From Ramazzottius varieornatus (lineage: Eukaryota; Tardigrada; Eutardigrada; Parachela; Ramazzottiidae): DNA of 64,000 bases. The translations under genes were made by a program, and so were the position numbers. Within the stretch, counting starts at the first letter, position 1. Each line of letters starts with the position of its first letter. Where the stretch lies: contig BDGG01000015.1 of assembly GCA_001949185.1 (NCBI GenBank), positions 228,314-292,313 on the forward strand. The letters are read 5' to 3'. This document shows, in pieces, positions 12,219-22,896 of this stretch. Under the pieces are notes generated by a model. The model saw only the letters and a list, made by a program, of their open reading frames with translations, did no database searches and had not been told where the DNA came from.

Positions 12219-14682
12219 TATCTCTGAACATGCAACGTACTCACGTGAGAACTTAACGTTTTCCGGGCACTTCAATTTAGGACATTTTGAACGTTTCGCG
12301 TGTTGACGGATCGCGTGGACCTGTCGGTTGGCCATGGCTCTGTACAGATGTCGCTAAAGCAGCTTCTTACGTGCTGTGGGCAACACCTCAAAGTACTCGT
12401 GCACGAAATGGCCATTCTTTCCGTGTGTGATAAGTACAAACAGATGCGTGTTATTTTCCACGCTTCTAATCTCAACTGTAAAACCTGCTTGCGCGATATG
12501 ACTATTTGCCTCCAAGAGACGATATCATTGCAAAATGGCATAATGGCCCATATCCGCCCAAATAATGACCACGAGGTATTCGCAGCTCAAGCCAACTTAC
12601 TCCTCCAACTTATCTAAACGATAACAAGTTCCCGATAAAGGCCGATGCTCAAAACTTTGAGGGTTTTGATAGAGACTAAATATAGGCTTATAAATACGAT
12701 TAGATCAAATTTTCAACGCAGAAAAAGAGGGTCGGAAAAACTGTCAAACTTCGTGGCGAGTCGACGGACTTCGCATTTCTCCTCTTTAGCTACATTTCTA
12801 CATTTGGTCATCAAAAACGTGTTCGGCGTGAGGGTGTTCTTCGTTTGCTTTACCGATAGGACTGTGAAACCGATACCCGTAGGCTTTGCGAGGTTTTTCT
12901 AACGCGAGTACCAATTAAGTACAAATCGATCTATCGGCACAATAGTCGTAGCTAGTTTGCTGGAAGGTGCATGCCGACGCTCTGCCAGAACGAAGCGAAG
13001 CGCGAATGATAATTAGGTTAATTGCTTATTCGAAGCATCGACGTTGGTCAGCACAATTACTACAAGAAGAAGTGCTTAGGACCGTGATATATGGGCAGAA
13101 TAATTACAAAGCGAAAAATGCTGGCTATTGTCCAGCATTGATGATTAGGTGCGGTAAGAGGATACTCGATCTTATTCGCTACACATTGCCCTAATTTCCA
13201 TTGAAGACCTCTCGATCGCTATCACCGATTCACCGTTTGACAAACGGTGTTCCGATGACGAAAAAGCACTGTGTTCTACATTTCCATTACTTCCGTCTAC
13301 TACAGTATCTGATAACTTCGCTACCTGACATGTGCATTATGCAGCAAAACATTCTCGAGTGTGCTGCTCGAGCAGTGTACTTTCAAGTGAACAGTCTTAC
13401 CACCTCGCCTTCACCAATCACAATGTACGATTCTACGTATTCTGAAAATCACTGGGACAGGTTTTCAGAATTTCCAGAGAATTTCTAAGAGCGCTGTTTC
13501 ATGCACACTAAACGGTGAAACGGTATCTCCATCACTTACTCGGAACTGCAATGGAGTAAAGTAATTCCACGCCGGTCTATCGATGTTGGAAAGCACAAAG
13601 AAAGGTGTAGCATATACCTGTACCAGAAGAGAACAATAGTCATGCATACGGTGCATCGAAAGCACTGACAAAAACTTCACAATGAGGACTTTGGATATAC
13701 GAGTACGAAGTGGGCAAACTGAGTTAACTGACGCACTCGAAATCTGATGGGCAGTGCGGCTTTTGCCGCGAACTTCGCAATAGCTCTCAACCTTTATCTA
13801 ATCAAGGCTAATTTCGATGGACGCGCTATTCCGCTTTTGGTCAAAAAGTCTCAATCTTCGAACTTTGGACTACGTATCAAGCAAACAAAGTGCTCGGGGT
13901 AGATTGATCGCCGAAGATTTTGAACTTGCCGTGACAAATTAGCGATCGTAAAGCGATAAGGTTCAAAGCAAGACAAGCAAGCTACGCGAGTTGTAGAACG
14001 TCTGTAACTGTAAGGTAAGGAATGGCAGCCTGAGCCGGTCGTTATTGTTGCTTTTATGGTGGAGTATCACGCATTACGGCGCTCTTTTCTGCTAAAAGCC
14101 GATAAGCTTGATTTACCGCCGGAAGGGACGTACATACTCGGTACTCGGTCTACACTCTACAACAAGCGGCAGTCCTAACATACACCGTTACTACGGTATG
14201 GTACCAATGATCAATCAAACGTGCGCCGGTATAATTGGGCATTTTCAGGTTATACGGTACTTCCTTCTTCGTTCTTTCGAAAGCCCGATGCAATTATTCT
14301 CCAACATGCTTTGAGAACGTGCACGGTGGCGGACCAATTCGGGCTGCCTTCCGGCAAAACCGGACACATTCTACAGTAGACTGGCTGCTGATCCACAGCG
14401 GCAATGACTTCTACCCCCATGTTTACGAACTCGAAGGGAGCTTTTCTTGACTTGAAGAATTAATACCTGGAAAGTCAGAGTCACGATGCGATGGCGCATA
14501 AGAATTGGCGTTTGATTAAAAGTTGAAAAAGAGGTAAACTCGTTTGTGATGACTAACTAGAGTTTGGTCATATCCGCGGGCACAAGAGTGCACCTGGTGC
14601 TTGGCCGCTTATACTGCCTGATATACCATCAGCATCAGGCCAACCTTAGAAGACAATACAGCATAAAAATGCTGTCGATGAA
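12219..14682. other. Gene-poor spacer
   Basis: No supported gene found. Short ORFs exist on both strands, but none shows a recognisable domain or coherent exon chain. Confidence 0.4.
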
Positions 14683-14985
14683 CTATGGCGCATATTTTGC
14701 CTGAGCAACACAAAAGAAAAACTTGGTCGTCGCTTTGCCCAACAAGGATAATTTATGAATCTGTCGAAAACCGGTTTGGCACTCGTCATCGAAGTATTTA
14801 ACGTCTCCGGTAACTTCAGCTGGAGAAGCGCTCATCAGAAATGCTCATATTAGTATGACAATCAGTGCTTCTTCAGATAGCTTTAGTCATCGCTTCCAGC
14901 GATACTGAAAAACAACGTACCTGGTAAATGTCTCTGCAAGATGCACTAGGAAGATCAGTACGCAAATAATCCACAAAACTGACAT
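14683..14985 (-). CDS. Possible small secreted protein (two exons)
   Basis: Exon 1 (14921-14985) starts MSVLWIICVLIFLVHLAETF, a typical signal peptide, and ends at a GTACGT donor. Exon 2 (14683-14830) follows an AG acceptor in matching phase and reads ASPAEVTGDVKYFDDECQ..., ending ...AQAKYAP and a stop. The product would be about 70 residues with two Cys in the mature part. No family is recognised. The exon-2 acceptor lacks a strong pyrimidine tract, so the model is tentative. Confidence 0.35.
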
Positions 14986-15773
14986 GCAAGAGGCAGTGTA
15001 GGGTAGATTTTCCACAATATTTGTTCGCAACTACCTCACTTCCTTCTGGGTTCTACGTGCTCATCAAGGTGAGAAACGGAAACGAAGATGGTGACAACAG
15101 TGCCAAAGACTATATGTCAACTGTAGTTTGCAGGGTGTGCACGCTCCCAGCAAGATAGGCCAGAAATGGGTCGATACATCTGCATGTGCAAAATTGGATT
15201 TTCCTGCCATTAGAGCGCATTTCATCACGGCACGTCCGTACGTGCACAATCTTTGACAAGAGCATTTACGGGGTATCGAGCTGAAACTATAACAAGGGTA
15301 GGATGCGGCACAAATGATTATTCCCCAGAATATCACCCCATTCGTCCCAACAGCACACCTTCGATCCCGCTTCTTTGTACATCGTGTCGCGCTTACACAT
15401 CCCCAGAGAATCGCGCCGAGCTTGTGTATCAAGTACCTCCATTCCTCACCCTCCATCTGATGACGCAGTGCTTTACAGACTCCATTTAAAAATTTCAGAT
15501 TGCATCGATTATTTCCATTGGGTACTCTGACGTCTTTTCATGTTTCCCCTTTGCCCTCGACCTTTTGGATCAAAATGTCATAACAACCTACAGAAAACCC
15601 TTTAGGCGAGAGCAATCATCATTATTCCCAATCTAAATCAGAGCCATCTTTGTACAAAATTGGGGGAAAAGGTTACGGTAACGCAAGTAATGAGTCTAAG
15701 TGAAAATACACTTCAAAAGAATATGAGTGGGAAAGGGAATTTTCAGTTGACCTTTCCTGCTAACAGCATGTTT

Positions 15774-16740
15774 TCAAGTGTGCAAGAGCTTCCGGGGAGC
15801 GAAAGACATGACGTGATTGTCACTAACACGGTCATTATTGCTATCCGGGATGTCATGCACGTGATCGGTGCCGCTGGCGTTTGTGCTGTAAAGGTTGGCC
15901 AGCAGTTGGTTCCAGGATGTTGTGGCTGCGCGCAGCGTGGGTAGTTCATTGGATCCGTTCCCCAAAGTCATTATGCCGCTACTCGTATTCCGCACATCCT
16001 GGATGGAGGAAGGGGGAAAGTCCTCTTCGGTGAGGGGGCGGGGCATCGGTACGCTGCCTGGGTTGGCACAGGCCGCCATGCATGTCGGCCATGTATCAAA
16101 GCGGTTACGATTACCTCCGCAACCACCGTAAACCTAATTAACCAAAGAAAATGAATCAGCCACTGATTATCCGGTAATTAGCCATTTTTCCAAGCACGAA
16201 AGCTTGGCGTTCCCATATAGCAATAACATTTTAGTGACAGACTTGTTGTCGGGCCCAGAAAATGATTTTAGGCGGACCGATGCCATCAAATTATTTCCTT
16301 ACAAATAATTCGCAGATGCCTGTGGTTATATTATAAAACCAGCTGGGTAAGTAGGCCCGACAAATTCCTGTGTATGGCATTAGGTTGCAGTAGTCCGGCG
16401 TCCGCAGAGCTCCAAGATTGTTCGTCGAAGCTGACATTGTTTTAGGAGGTGCCAGCGGCCAGGTATTCCCAGCACTTGGAGTCGAAGAAAGCACGCTTGG
16501 GTTCCCACGGCTATCAGTTGGTGCTGCTGCTACCGGGTTGATGGAGATGGGAATAGGCACGCTTGGAATACCGCGTCCGTTGTTGGCGACAGGTACAGCG
16601 TTCCTGGAAGTAGGAGAGGCCACACTGGGGCTTCCATGACCAGTAACTGACGCTGCGTAGGCTAATCTTACTGTAGCCAGTCCGACAAGGAATAAACAAA
16701 GGAAATGATGCGAAGGTAACCCAAAAATTCGGCGCACCAT
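15774..16740 (-). CDS. Secreted Kunitz-type serine protease inhibitor
   Basis: The start at 16740 opens a signal peptide (MVRRIFGLPSHHFLCLFLVG...). A Ser/Pro/Gly-rich linker with imperfect repeats (G-x-PSV motifs) follows, and then one BPTI/Kunitz domain split by an intron. Exon 1 (16303-16740) ends inside the domain at ...ICELF; exon 2 (15774-16133) continues VYGGCGGNRNRF...CMAAC. All six Cys and the WFYN and GGCGGN signatures are present. The P1 position reads Cys-Arg-Ala, which by family rules predicts inhibition of trypsin-like proteases. A roughly 90-residue tail with no recognised domain follows. Confidence 0.9.
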
Positions 16741-17195
16741 ATTACTCCCCAAATTACAGTCGAAACGACGCAAGCTACCACAAAATCAAGGCCGGCTCAG
16801 CAAAGTACGGGCACGCTTTGTGTCCCTAATAAAGTTTTCCTACGTGTCGTTTCCATCTGAAATAGATGCAAGAGAAGCAAGAAGCTCATAATGGTAGCTT
16901 TTGCCTGGCTCGCATTATTATAATCTACTGGAACTCGAAGCTCTTTTGTGTATTACAAACGAACAACGTATCGCCATTTTTTTGGGATTGCTAATATCAG
17001 CAGTTTCTTTGTGAGCGACCTCCGGAAGACGAAAGTGACGCATACGGCAGCGCTGCTATTTTACGTAAGCGCACCTTGATCAGTCTGTACAGTCTGACGT
17101 CACTTCATCCAAAAAGAGAGCTTCCAATATCAAACACAGACGAACGAAGAAATGGAAAAGGCACGGTGTCGAATTCCAAACTCAATTAGGGTTGG

Positions 17196-18832
17196 TCACT
17201 TGGGAGGTTTCGTTGGCTTTGGCTTGGCTTTCGCTTTGGTCACCTCTACTCTGCAGTCTTTCGATTGCGGAATAACGGTATCACCTTCGGCTTTCAGGGG
17301 ACGGTAAAAACTTGTCAGGAGATCCACACGTTGAAGAGTGTGCAAAAACCACCGTTTGTTCTTCTTCATACAGTCGGCATTACAGGTGTATCCTCTGATT
17401 GGATTCTGACCCGGAAGTTGGATATGCTTGACATGCCCAACCTTCTTCGCCACAAAACCTGCAACAGAAAAATTTCAACAGAAAAAATTGTAGCAAATTG
17501 GCACCATCACATCTTGGTCAGATTGTTACGGCAAACTTTGACCCTACCAGTGAAATATACATCGTCGATCCAGTAATAGGGTACGCTCTTGGCCGTCTCG
17601 ATGAATCTTTCAATGAGGTCCCTGGTCAGTATATAACCTCCTCCGTAGCAATAGGGCGGGTAAACCTTGTCTCCATACACATCCCAGGGAATGTACCACT
17701 TGTTTTTCTTGTCCCGCTGGACCACTTCTTTGGGTTGTACTTCCGCGCACAAGATGCTGTTCTCCAGACTCCGATTACAGTAGACTTCATGCCGAAGATG
17801 TGCCACCAGGGGGCGCGGGTACACGAACATGTCGTCGTCGGTCTTGAGGATGTAGTGAAAGTCGGCTTCCCCACAGTATGTCCTTAGAAAGATGAGACCG
17901 GCGAGGTTCTTGTAAGTTAGGTTGCGGTAAGTGTCCAGAAGGCTGTGCTGGACAATGTCTCCGTAGCGGTAGCTCTCTTCGGCCACCTTCTCGTTGACGG
18001 CGGAGGCGATAGAAGTTCCGAGAACGAAGAGGACATCGAATTTATGACGGGATTTCCAAGCTGTGTTCGCCCAGGTTTCTCTGATCTGCAAATACACGTA
18101 TTCGTTCGGTTCTACTGCGCAAAAAGCATTGTTTACCACCTTTCGATGCTATCAGAATTCTAACGGATGTACCTTATCTTTCTTTCTTAGCACTGCTCTG
18201 CAGTTTATGGAAGTAAATCGTTTTGGTCTCAGGATTTTTCTACAAGTTTACCACAATTTCACCGAACATTATTGGTCACTGCTCACCAGTTTACGATTAT
18301 GGAAATGTCCGGGTGCCGAATGGACGACGACTAGAAGGAAGAGATCATAGCGAAGATTGTCGCAGAAGCTGCCGTTGAATATGGTGAACTCAAAGTCCAG
18401 TCCAGGCGTGGCGGCGGAAGTGGCCAGTGGAGTAAGCGCCTCACGCGTCCTCCCCGTGCTTTCGGCTCCTGTTGGACTCTTCACGGAGACTGCTCTTGTC
18501 TCCGTCGTACTGTCCGCCATCACTGACGCACTAGATGATGCGTCGCTCGAGATCCAGTCGAATGCGATGGCAGGATACTTTCGATCCAGACCACTTCCGG
18601 TTGCCACCAGGTATTCCGTAGTCCGACTGTCCATAACTCTGGGTGGACGAAAGAGCGTCAAAGGTGCTCCTCGGTAAAACACCGCTAACTTCTCCCGGAT
18701 GTCTCTAAAGGGATCATGGTAAACTTTTTGCTGTACCGGGTACTGTACAGATCGTTTCGGCGAGGAGATAAAAAATACGGAGCAAACGAAACAAGTCAAA
18801 ACGCCCAGTAGAAATTTCTCGCGTGACTGCAT
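17196..18832 (-). CDS. Beta-1,3-galactosyltransferase-family (GT31) enzyme
   Basis: A Golgi type II membrane glycosyltransferase that adds galactose or a related sugar in beta-1,3 linkage. Exon 1 (18287-18832) has the cytoplasmic stub and single anchor (FLLGVLTCFVCSVFFISS), a Ser/Thr-rich stem and the start of the catalytic domain (FLLVVVHSAPGHFHNRKL). Exon 2 (17548-18085) carries IRETWAN, the metal-binding ILKTDDDMFVYP (DDD) motif, the CYGGGYILT block and DDVYFTG. Exon 3 (17196-17458) encodes a Cys-containing, Lys/Pro-rich C terminus. Splice phases match. The exact acceptor sugar cannot be told from sequence; a beta-1,3-GlcNAc transferase is also possible. Confidence 0.92.
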
Positions 18833-19725
18833 CTTTTTCGAGCGACCTTGTTGAATTCATCCGCCAAGATGAATCAAGCCGTTCCGAGAAATCTCACTTC
18901 TGGATTGAAACTTCCGCGTCATCATTGTGACAATCCATATAATTGGGACAATCCCTTGCAAATTACGATGTTGATAATTTTCCTCGATGTCAACAGAGAG
19001 GAAACAGTAGCCACTAAATAAACAAGACTTCCGCTGCGTCGTGCATCGTCAGCGTTACGGTCCGGCAAAATAACAAGAGTAATGTTGAAATGTGGAGCAT
19101 TAACCAGTCGGTCTCGCCGATGAAAGACTTCTCCGCTGTCAGCCCAGCCGTTTATCCGCTTGTTGGAGGGGAAATGTCAGTTTATTCTGGGTTAACCGAG
19201 GGAAAAACGTTGAACGCCGCACTTTCCTCTCTTCATACCATCACATCCCATAACATCGGCTATATTTATGCCCAGAACGAAGAAGAAAAATAGCGCGAAG
19301 TGGCGACCAGCCAGAAGTTTCAAACATTCCAGCCTATTTTCTCACAGGGTGAGAACCGAACCTACAATCGCGCCTATAATCTGCCCAGCCTTTCCCTTGA
19401 CTTTCACACTTGGGCAACTTCTTATCGCTGCACCATCTTTTAATTCTTTCCAACACTTACTTCCCAGATCGCCTTACAAAGTTCGGGCATTCCTTTAGAG
19501 CGAATAGAAATAGCTCCTGATTATCTTCTCATTATTCAAAACAAGCAGCCCGCGACTCAACAAGCCATCATGAACGAAACTCGAAAATCGACAACTTCAT
19601 CGTTGAAAGCAAACAGTAAAGTTACGTGAGGAAAATTTTTTGGTGTTTCAATACAACGACAAAAAAGCCTAAAAGGAAAAGTTAGTCTACTAATTCAAAC
19701 AAAAATTTCCTTCAGTTCGTTTCAT
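18833..19725. other. Intergenic spacer
   Basis: Upstream of the GT31 gene and downstream of the SR-cyclophilin. No gene, RNA or strong repeat was recognised. Confidence 0.4.
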
Positions 19726-22282
19726 CTAAAAATAGGAAATATATTTCTGTTCCAGACTAGGAGTGTGTTTATCTTTATATCCACGGCTGGAACTTTGCCT
19801 GTTTCGGTCTCTCTCTCGTGACGGACTTCGCCGTCCACTTCTCGACTTCGTCCGTCGTCGTGGAGAGCGACTTCGGTCCTGGCTTCGAGTGCGACGTCTT
19901 TGCTCACTTCTCGAGGCACTTCGGCTTCTGCTCCCACTACCTCGTACAGCCGCAAACCGCTTAGCTGGACTGCCGACAGTCTCATCTCCCTTCTGGAGCG
20001 TCCTTCTTGGACTACGAGACCCTGACCGTCTAGGTTTACGAGAATGGCCGCCGAGAAGACGATCGTAGAAAGTCTTTCGCTCTCTCAAGCGACTCCGACT
20101 TCGCTTCCGGTCACGACTACGGTCTTTCTCTCGGTTACGACTAAGACTGCGCTCTTTTCTTCGCTCGGGACTTCGCTTGCGTACCCCATTCCGGGCAGGA
20201 GAAGACCGACGATCATCGATCCTACTGGTCTGCCGGTTGATTCCGTTTCTGAAGAATCACGATCTTGGAGCTTTTGCCGAATCATTATGAACTGAGAGAC
20301 CGGCAAACGAAACGTATCAGATCGTGTTGTTCGAAGTGGCGCACGCTTCCGGTCAGTATTACCGAAGAGGTGCGCCACTTGTTAGAACAATCTTGTCGAG
20401 TTTTCAAGGGGCGTACGCTTGCGTGCACCAGTTGAGATAACAATCTTTCAAGTTGGGTTCACCGACCTCTCAATTTTTCTCTGTGTTTTTCGACGGAAAA
20501 GCTTACCGGTCTGATGGTTTCTGTTGGACGTCTTCCCTTGGTCTCGAACTGTTCGCCACAGGTTTCTTCCAATGAGGTGGTGTGACACTACGGCGAGAGT
20601 ACCTGACGAAGCCCCTCCCCCTGACTTTCCGTCCGTCACAGTCGAATTTGATCGCTTGCGGCCTCGGTCTCTCGCCATTCTGTGCTGGAACTTCATTCCT
20701 TCCTTGTCCATTCCTACCTGCGTCAGTATTCGAAGTGACCTGTGAGCTGCCTCCGCCTTCCGGTTGGATAGGCTTGCCTTCAGCGTCGAGCTCAGGCTTT
20801 GGACTAGTGAATCGACGGAGAAACTTGTTCTCTGGAATGTCGGGAATTTCTTCCGGCCGGATTGTGCAGAAAACTAGATCAATACGTCAAATTTAAGCTC
20901 AAAAGCAGTATGAATCATTAACGTTCAGCGCCCATATGGGAACTCAGCAAACAAAATCGACAAAATCGTTTTCCCAAGTGGCGTACCTTTTCAGTCTGCA
21001 TGAATGGAAACGCGCGCCACTTCGGAAAACTGTCTCGTCGAGTTAATGCCGAGCTCTCAAATTTGCAATCTTCACTTTTACAAACTTTTGAAGCTGTGAT
21101 TTTAGTGGATGTTCCACTAACTCGATGTTCTATTTGATTGCTCACCTGGTTCCGGTTCGACTTTCTTCTCGGCTTCTTCAACCTTCGCCTTCTTCTTTTC
21201 CTCTTTGGCCTTCTTCTTAGCTTTCTTCTTCTTTTTTTTCCGTTTGTCGTTCTCCGTATCACTCGACGACTCGTCGGTAGACACAGCTTTTTTCTTGCCT
21301 TTATCCTTTCCAGCTGAAGGGAAAACCGGGACCAGTTCGCCACACTTGGCGATCTTGACCGGAAGAATCGGTCTGTCCCGCTCATCCGTGGCCAGCTTCT
21401 CGATCTCATCTACCACTTCCTAACAAGTAAAAAATTGTTGCTCCTTCCGGGTCTAAATAAAGTCCGAGTAATGTAAAGACACTGAGGTACCTTGCCAGCT
21501 ATCACTTGGCCGAAAACGACGTGCTTGTTGTCGAGGCTCGAACAAGGTACGCAGGTGATGAAGAACTGTGAGCCGTTTGTGTTCGGTCCGGCATTCGCCA
21601 TGGAAAGCAAATATGGCTTATCGTGTTTCATGGTGAAGTTTTCATCCTGCGAAGAAAAGAGAAGATGAGCGTTGAGAAGCTTTGGAGCTGACAAAAAGGA
21701 ACGCTTTCGGGAAAATCATTGAATTCTGATTGGCTGAAACCTACATGGTGCGCTGCAAAACCCGCCCTCCACAATAGGAAAGAGCTGCGCACAAAGTGTG
21801 CATCAGCAACCGCGGTACAAAAAATTCGCTTCAACTTTCATAACCAACCTGAAATTTCCCCCCGTACACGGATTCCCCACCAGTACCATCATGAGCTGCA
21901 AAGCATCACACTAAGTCACCAAGAAAAGAAGTTTGTTTTAGACGCCAGGACGACGGAAAAGGCTTCGTTAGACCTTACGATAAGAAGGAGCGAGAAACTT
22001 GGCGAAAAACAAATCGAACTCACCACTGAAGTCGCCAGCCTGGATCATAAAGCCTCGAATAACGCGATGGAAGACGACTCCGTTGTAAGATAACTTCTTA
22101 CCCGTCGTCTGACCCATTCCGTATTCGGCTGTGGCCAGTCCGCGGAAGTTTTCAGCCGTTTTGGGAACAATATCGTCAAAGAGTTCAATGATAATCCGTC
22201 CAATCGGCCGGTCTCGGCCGGTCTCTCCGACAGTCATATCCAGATAACAACGCTTCCGAAACTTGGCCACTGGCTTATTCAT
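19726..22282 (-). CDS. PPIG/NKTR-type SR-rich nuclear cyclophilin
   Basis: A peptidyl-prolyl isomerase fused to an Arg/Ser-rich tail, typical of splicing-associated nuclear cyclophilins. Exon 1 (about 22024-22282, start [16 protein letters not shown]) carries [16 protein letters not shown], including the catalytic Arg and Gln. Later exons give [12 protein letters not shown] (about 21850), the [20 protein letters not shown] block (about 21496-21650) and the domain end (21147-21420). The tail has a Lys-rich stretch, then [17 protein letters not shown] and GRKVRGRG...TPPHWKK (20498-20877), both diagnostic of PPIG/NKTR, and finally RS repeats (19726 to about 20257). The position of the cyclosporin-contacting Trp is Ser (CSSLDNKH), as SR-cyclophilins commonly lack that Trp. 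Two introns carry hairpin repeats. Confidence 0.93.
20334..20433. repeat. Hairpin-repeat pair (GTGGCGCACG family)
   Basis: One clear hairpin at 20334-20381 (arms AAGTGGCGCACGC and GTGCGCCACTTG) and a degenerate second at 20405-20433, joined by the family linker AACAATCTTGTCGAGTTTT. Lies in an intron of the SR-cyclophilin gene. Confidence 0.8.
20975..21022. repeat. Hairpin repeat (GTGGCGCACG family)
   Basis: Arms CAAGTGGCGTACC and CGCGCGCCACTTC, with flanks AATCGACAAAATCGTTTTCC and GAAAACTGTCTCGTCGAGTT that also pair. Lies in an SR-cyclophilin intron. Confidence 0.8.
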
Positions 22283-22896
22283 GCTGACCCCGTGTAGCAA
22301 AACAATCCCCCTTCCCTCAGGTAACGTCTAGCGGATCGGCAGGGTGAAGATATCCTGAAAGCAAAATCATAAAATATCCACGTGTAAAAATGACGTGCTC
22401 GAAAAAACCTACCGTCGCTCACTTCACTGCCTTCGCGGCCTGTAGAGGGTTCCTCAGCTGTCCGAGTTTCTCCATAGAAGTACTGTCCAAGCTGACTGGA
22501 CGCCTGAACCGAAGGATGCCAATAATTCGATTTAGAACACTGATGCAACAACGAACATCCTGGAAAGAAAAGATTCGTCTCAGTAAGATGGGTTGATTGA
22601 CGTAGGTTGATTGGAGCTGCAGGCTGAGAAAACGGGTCACGGGTAGCAGGTGGCAGTTACATCGAGCACCGCTGACCGCTGTTCGGTCTTTCCTCTCCCA
22701 CATGTGAAACGAAATGTTCTGGGTGGCGGTACCTGGGTAGCGATAACGGTGACGTAGGCTGTAACGGAACCCAAACAAAAATTTGATTTCCGATTTTTCC
22801 TCGCTCTTCCTTTTTCTCGCATGTTTCTCATCCGGGGCGCGTTGGACACTGGATTCGATATTGTTACAAATCAAATCTATACCTCGCAACGGCATC
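22283..22896. promoter_or_regulatory. Divergent intergenic region (SR-cyclophilin / PP6 subunit)
   Basis: About 610 bp separate the two start codons, which point away from each other, so 5' UTRs and both promoters must lie here. No TATA box or operator was identified; shared promoter use is inferred from geometry only. Confidence 0.4.

Noticed and set aside
15064-15456. Minus-strand frame of 130 codons with one hydrophobic stretch
   Set aside because: Only a TTG/ATG choice, frequent Cys and basic residues without domain, and no consistent splice partners; looks like chance.
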